DNA of 8,887 nucleotides from Planctomycetota bacterium. GTDB taxonomy: Bacteria > Planctomycetota > DG-23 > SLPQ01. The notes beneath the pieces are model-generated. The model saw only the letters and a list, made by a program, of their open reading frames with translations, made no database searches and was not told the origin of the DNA. The translations under genes were made by a program, and so were the position numbers. Of this stretch, positions 7,427 through 8,887 are shown one piece after another. The stretch is from the NCBI GenBank assembly GCA_021160625.1, contig JAGHCE010000262.1:1-8887 (forward strand). Reading direction: 5' to 3'. The stretch's first letter is position 1. Every line of letters begins with the position of its first letter.

Positions 7427-7463
7427 CGCCGCTAAGTTTCAGGGTGGACTTCGACTTACGGCG
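7427..7463. other. Stem-loop downstream of the acetyltransferase gene
   Basis: CGCCG (7427-7431) plus TAAGT (7433-7437) pair with ACTTA (7454-7458) plus CGGCG (7459-7463), giving 10 bp with one bulged C at 7432 and a 16-nt loop. It begins 11 bp after the acetyltransferase stop. There is no T-run after it on the plus strand. It may protect or end the acetyltransferase mRNA in a factor-assisted way, but this is unproven. Confidence 0.4.
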
Positions 7464-7503
7464 AGCCAGCGACCCGAAAAAAAATTATCCCTCCAGAAGT
7501 GCG

Positions 7504-7532
7504 TTGACAGCCCCCGCACATTGCGGTAATAT
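7504..7532 (+). promoter_or_regulatory. Near-perfect sigma70 promoter for dnaA
   Basis: TTGACA (7504-7509), a perfect -35, is followed after exactly 17 bp by TAATAT (7527-7532). Transcription would start near 7539, giving a leader of about 170 nt before the dnaA TTG. This is the strongest promoter seen in the window and the only convincing one upstream of dnaA. Confidence 0.75.
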
Positions 7533-7590
7533 CTCGGACCGGTTAAGGGGGAAACACATCACGGCATCAGCGGTCGACAGAACGCGGCTA

Positions 7591-7618
7591 TTGAATATTG
7601 AATATTGAGCCTTGAGCC
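7591..7618 (+). repeat. Four tandem heptamers, TTGAATA x2 then TTGAGCC x2
   Basis: The units are at 7591-7597 and 7598-7604 (TTGAATA) and at 7605-7611 and 7612-7618 (TTGAGCC). The first four bases are constant and the last three change between pairs. The run lies in the untranslated leader of dnaA, between its promoter and start codon, and ends against a GTTTTTTCG stretch. It is the most A+T-rich stretch of the leader. Confidence 0.65.
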
Positions 7619-7636
7619 GTTTTTTCGTACGCCTCG

Positions 7637-7657
7637 CGGAAGCGTTCACCGCTTCCG
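7637..7657 (+). other. 8-bp perfect hairpin in dnaA leader
   Basis: CGGAAGCG (7637-7644) and CGCTTCCG (7650-7657) are exact inverted arms with a TTCAC loop. It sits about 50 nt before the start codon. No T-run follows, although a T-run precedes it (7620-7625). Confidence 0.5.
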
Positions 7658-7660
7658 ATG

Positions 7661-7669
7661 TTTGCATAA
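7661..7669 (-). promoter_or_regulatory. Near-consensus DnaA box (TTATGCAAA)
   Basis: On the minus strand TTATGCAAA matches the TTATNCACA DnaA-box consensus except at position 8. It lies between the two leader hairpins, 40 bp before the dnaA start and downstream of the promoter. It is a possible autoregulatory roadblock site. A single 8/9 match is weak evidence. Confidence 0.3.
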
Positions 7670-7673
7670 TCGC

Positions 7674-7688
7674 GCGGCCGTAGGCCGC
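7674..7688 (+). other. 6-bp GC hairpin directly before the dnaA ribosome site
   Basis: GCGGCC (7674-7679) and GGCCGC (7683-7688) are exact arms with a GTA loop. The stem ends 3-4 nt before the purine-rich ribosome site (GAAAGGGGA, 7692-7700). Such a stem could restrict or tune ribosome access to dnaA. Confidence 0.45.
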
Positions 7689-7708
7689 TTTGAAAGGGGA
7701 ATCCTACG

Positions 7709-8887
7709 TTGCAAGCCAGCGCCGTCGCAGCCTGGAGTGACATCCTCTGCGACATATCCAGGGCAATAGGCGAAACGCGATATAACCTGTGGTTCAGAAA
7801 CACCGTCGCGGTCTCCTGCGAGCAGTCGAGCCTCAAGGTCGGCGTTCCCAGCACCTTTATGGCCGAGTGGATCGAGACCCATTACCGGGATGTGCTCCTC
7901 GAGGTCGCCTCCAAACGGCTGGGCCGGTCGGTCGATATCGCGTTCGTCGTGGAGCCGACGCTCTTTCGCAACAAGAGGCGCCGGGAGGCTGCGGCCAAAA
8001 GCGAGCTCCTCGACGAGGCGGCTCCGCGGCAGCCGGCGGGCCTTGACATCGGGCGCTGCAGCCTTGATAACTTCGTCGTCGGTCCGTGCAATTCTGTGGC
8101 CTACGCGGCCGCCTGCAAGGTCGCCGGAAACCCCGCAACGGCCTACAATCCGCTGTTTATCCACGGCGGCGTCGGCCTCGGCAAGACCCACCTCCTGCTG
8201 GGCATCGCCGGAGCAATCAGGGGCCCCCGACAAAGGCGAGGCATCGAATACGTCTCCGCAGAGGCCTTTACGAACCGCTTCCTCTTCGCCCTGCGAAACG
8301 GAACCCTCGACGCCTTCAGGCAGCGCTACCGCACGACGAAGCTCCTCATCATCGACGATGTGCATTTCCTGGCCAACAAGCCCGCCACCCAGGAGGAGTT
8401 CCTCAACACCTACAATACGCTCTCCCGTGAGGGCTGCCAGGTGGTGATGGCCTCCGACAGCCACCCGAAACTCATCAGCAAATTGAAAGAGAGCCTCGTC
8501 ACACGGTTCCTTTCCGGGATGGTCGTGCGGCTTGAAAAGCCCGGTTACGATATGAGGCTCCAGCTCGTCCGACACAAGGCCGAGCAGAGACACATCTCAC
8601 TGCCGCCGGCCGTCGCCGAGTTCGTGGCCGGCAACGTTACCGGCAGCGTCCGTGAGCTGGAAGGGGCCGTGAATACCCTGGCTGCCTATGCGAGCCTTTC
8701 GGGCGGTTCCATAACCACTTCAATCGCGCGAGAAGCCCTCAAGGGTCTTGTCAAGTCGCACTGCCGGCCGGTAAGGCTGCCCGAAATCGACGCCGCCGTC
8801 ACCGCCTACGCCGCGCTTCGTGAAGGAGACCTGCGGTCGAAACGGCGAACCAGGCCGCTGGCCCGCGCGCGGCACGTGGCAATGTAC
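7709..8887 (+). CDS. dnaA: Chromosomal replication initiator DnaA (3' end off window)
   Basis: The 393 visible codons encode an AAA+ ATPase that binds DnaA boxes and opens the origin. TTG at 7709 is the only usable start: an in-frame TGA stands at 7691-7693, and GAAAGGGGA (7692-7700) is 8 nt upstream. Domain I (about 5-72) has WSDILCDISRAIGETRYNLWF and IETHYRDVLLEVASKRLG. Domain II is very short (about 82-115). Domain III starts at FVVGPCNSVAYAAA and has Walker A GGVGLGKT (153-160), Walker B LLIIDDVHF (212-220, Asp216 and Asp217), sensor 1 near VVMASDS (245-251), the arginine finger Arg266 in VTRFLSGMVV, and sensor 2 GSVRELEGA (312-320, Arg315). Domain IV is cut at RSKRRTRPLARARHVAMY, just before the expected GGRDHSTV-type DNA-binding motif. 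All nucleotide residues are intact. The wording of the sensor and finger regions looks planctomycete-like from memory. Confidence 0.95.
   Translation, partial: MQASAVAAWSDILCDISRAIGETRYNLWFRNTVAVSCEQSSLKVGVPSTFMAEWIETHYRDVLLEVASKRLGRSVDIAFVVEPTLFRNKRRREAAAKSELLDEAAPRQPAGLDIGRCSLDNFVVGPCNSVAYAAACKVAGNPATAYNPLFIHGGVGLGKTHLLLGIAGAIRGPRQRRGIEYVSAEAFTNRFLFALRNGTLDAFRQRYRTTKLLIIDDVHFLANKPATQEEFLNTYNTLSREGCQVVMASDSHPKLISKLKESLVTRFLSGMVVRLEKPGYDMRLQLVRHKAEQRHISLPPAVAEFVAGNVTGSVRELEGAVNTLAAYASLSGGSITTSIAREALKGLVKSHCRPVRLPEIDAAVTAYAALREGDLRSKRRTRPLARARHVAMY

Noticed and set aside
7485..7667. 60-codon minus-strand frame in the dnaA upstream region
   Set aside because: It crosses the dnaA promoter, the heptamer run and a hairpin, with no ribosome site or family resemblance.
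7416..7708. Full oriC upstream of dnaA
   Set aside because: Only one near-consensus DnaA box was found and no cluster. The A+T-rich heptamers alone are not enough to claim an origin.
8157..8165. TTATCCACG, 8/9 match to a DnaA box
   Set aside because: It lies in dnaA and encodes the conserved FIHGG segment before Walker A, so the match follows from coding constraint.

Overview
This is a GC-rich chromosomal segment (roughly 60-65 % G+C by eye) from a bacterium with a Gram-negative type envelope. It carries an MlaE/MlaF lipid-transport pair, a secreted HtrA/DegP protease, a probable lipoprotein and an ECF sigma/anti-sigma pair. At the right edge is a dnaA gene. Its protein has an IHGGVGLGKT Walker A region, an ASDSHP sensor-1 region and an RFLSGMVV arginine-finger region, which from memory look planctomycete-like. 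I therefore favour Planctomycetota or a PVC relative, at moderate-to-low confidence. TTG or GTG starts are common here: mlaE, dnaA, mlaF and probably the gene at 1018.

Layout, left to right. (1) A lipoprotein-like gene on the minus strand starts at 818 and runs off the left edge. (2) A divergent promoter region (819-1017) holds a consensus-type promoter in each direction and one perfect DnaA box that overlaps the -10 of the minus-strand promoter. (3) A small unrecognised or DinB-like gene (1018-1503, +) follows. (4) A 228-bp gap contains two perfect hairpins. (5) mlaE-mlaF (1732-3335, +) overlap by 4 bp. (6) A convergent gap holds two 31-bp direct-repeat copies and a minus-strand terminator. 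(7) A minus-strand operon reads ECF sigma, zinc anti-sigma, HtrA/DegP protease (6350 down to 3473). (8) A two-domain GNAT-like acetyltransferase (6504-7415, +) is divergent from the sigma gene. (9) A 293-bp gap contains a near-perfect sigma70 promoter, a heptamer repeat run, a near-consensus DnaA box and two hairpins. (10) dnaA starts at 7709 (TTG) and is cut by the right edge inside domain IV.

How the genes may work together: most of the window concerns envelope homeostasis. The sigma/anti-sigma/protease operon resembles the RpoE-RseA-DegP and AlgU-MucA-MucD logic, in which a membrane anti-sigma factor holds the sigma factor until envelope stress and the periplasmic protease is part of the response. 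The convergent MlaEF pair would move phospholipids between membranes, but no MlaD-like MCE gene is next to it. The left-edge lipoprotein may have a LolA/LppX-like fold.

I did not find a clearly new multi-gene system. The best leads are regulatory: the DnaA box embedded in a promoter at 905-933, the structured dnaA leader, and the inverted repeat between the anti-sigma and protease genes.
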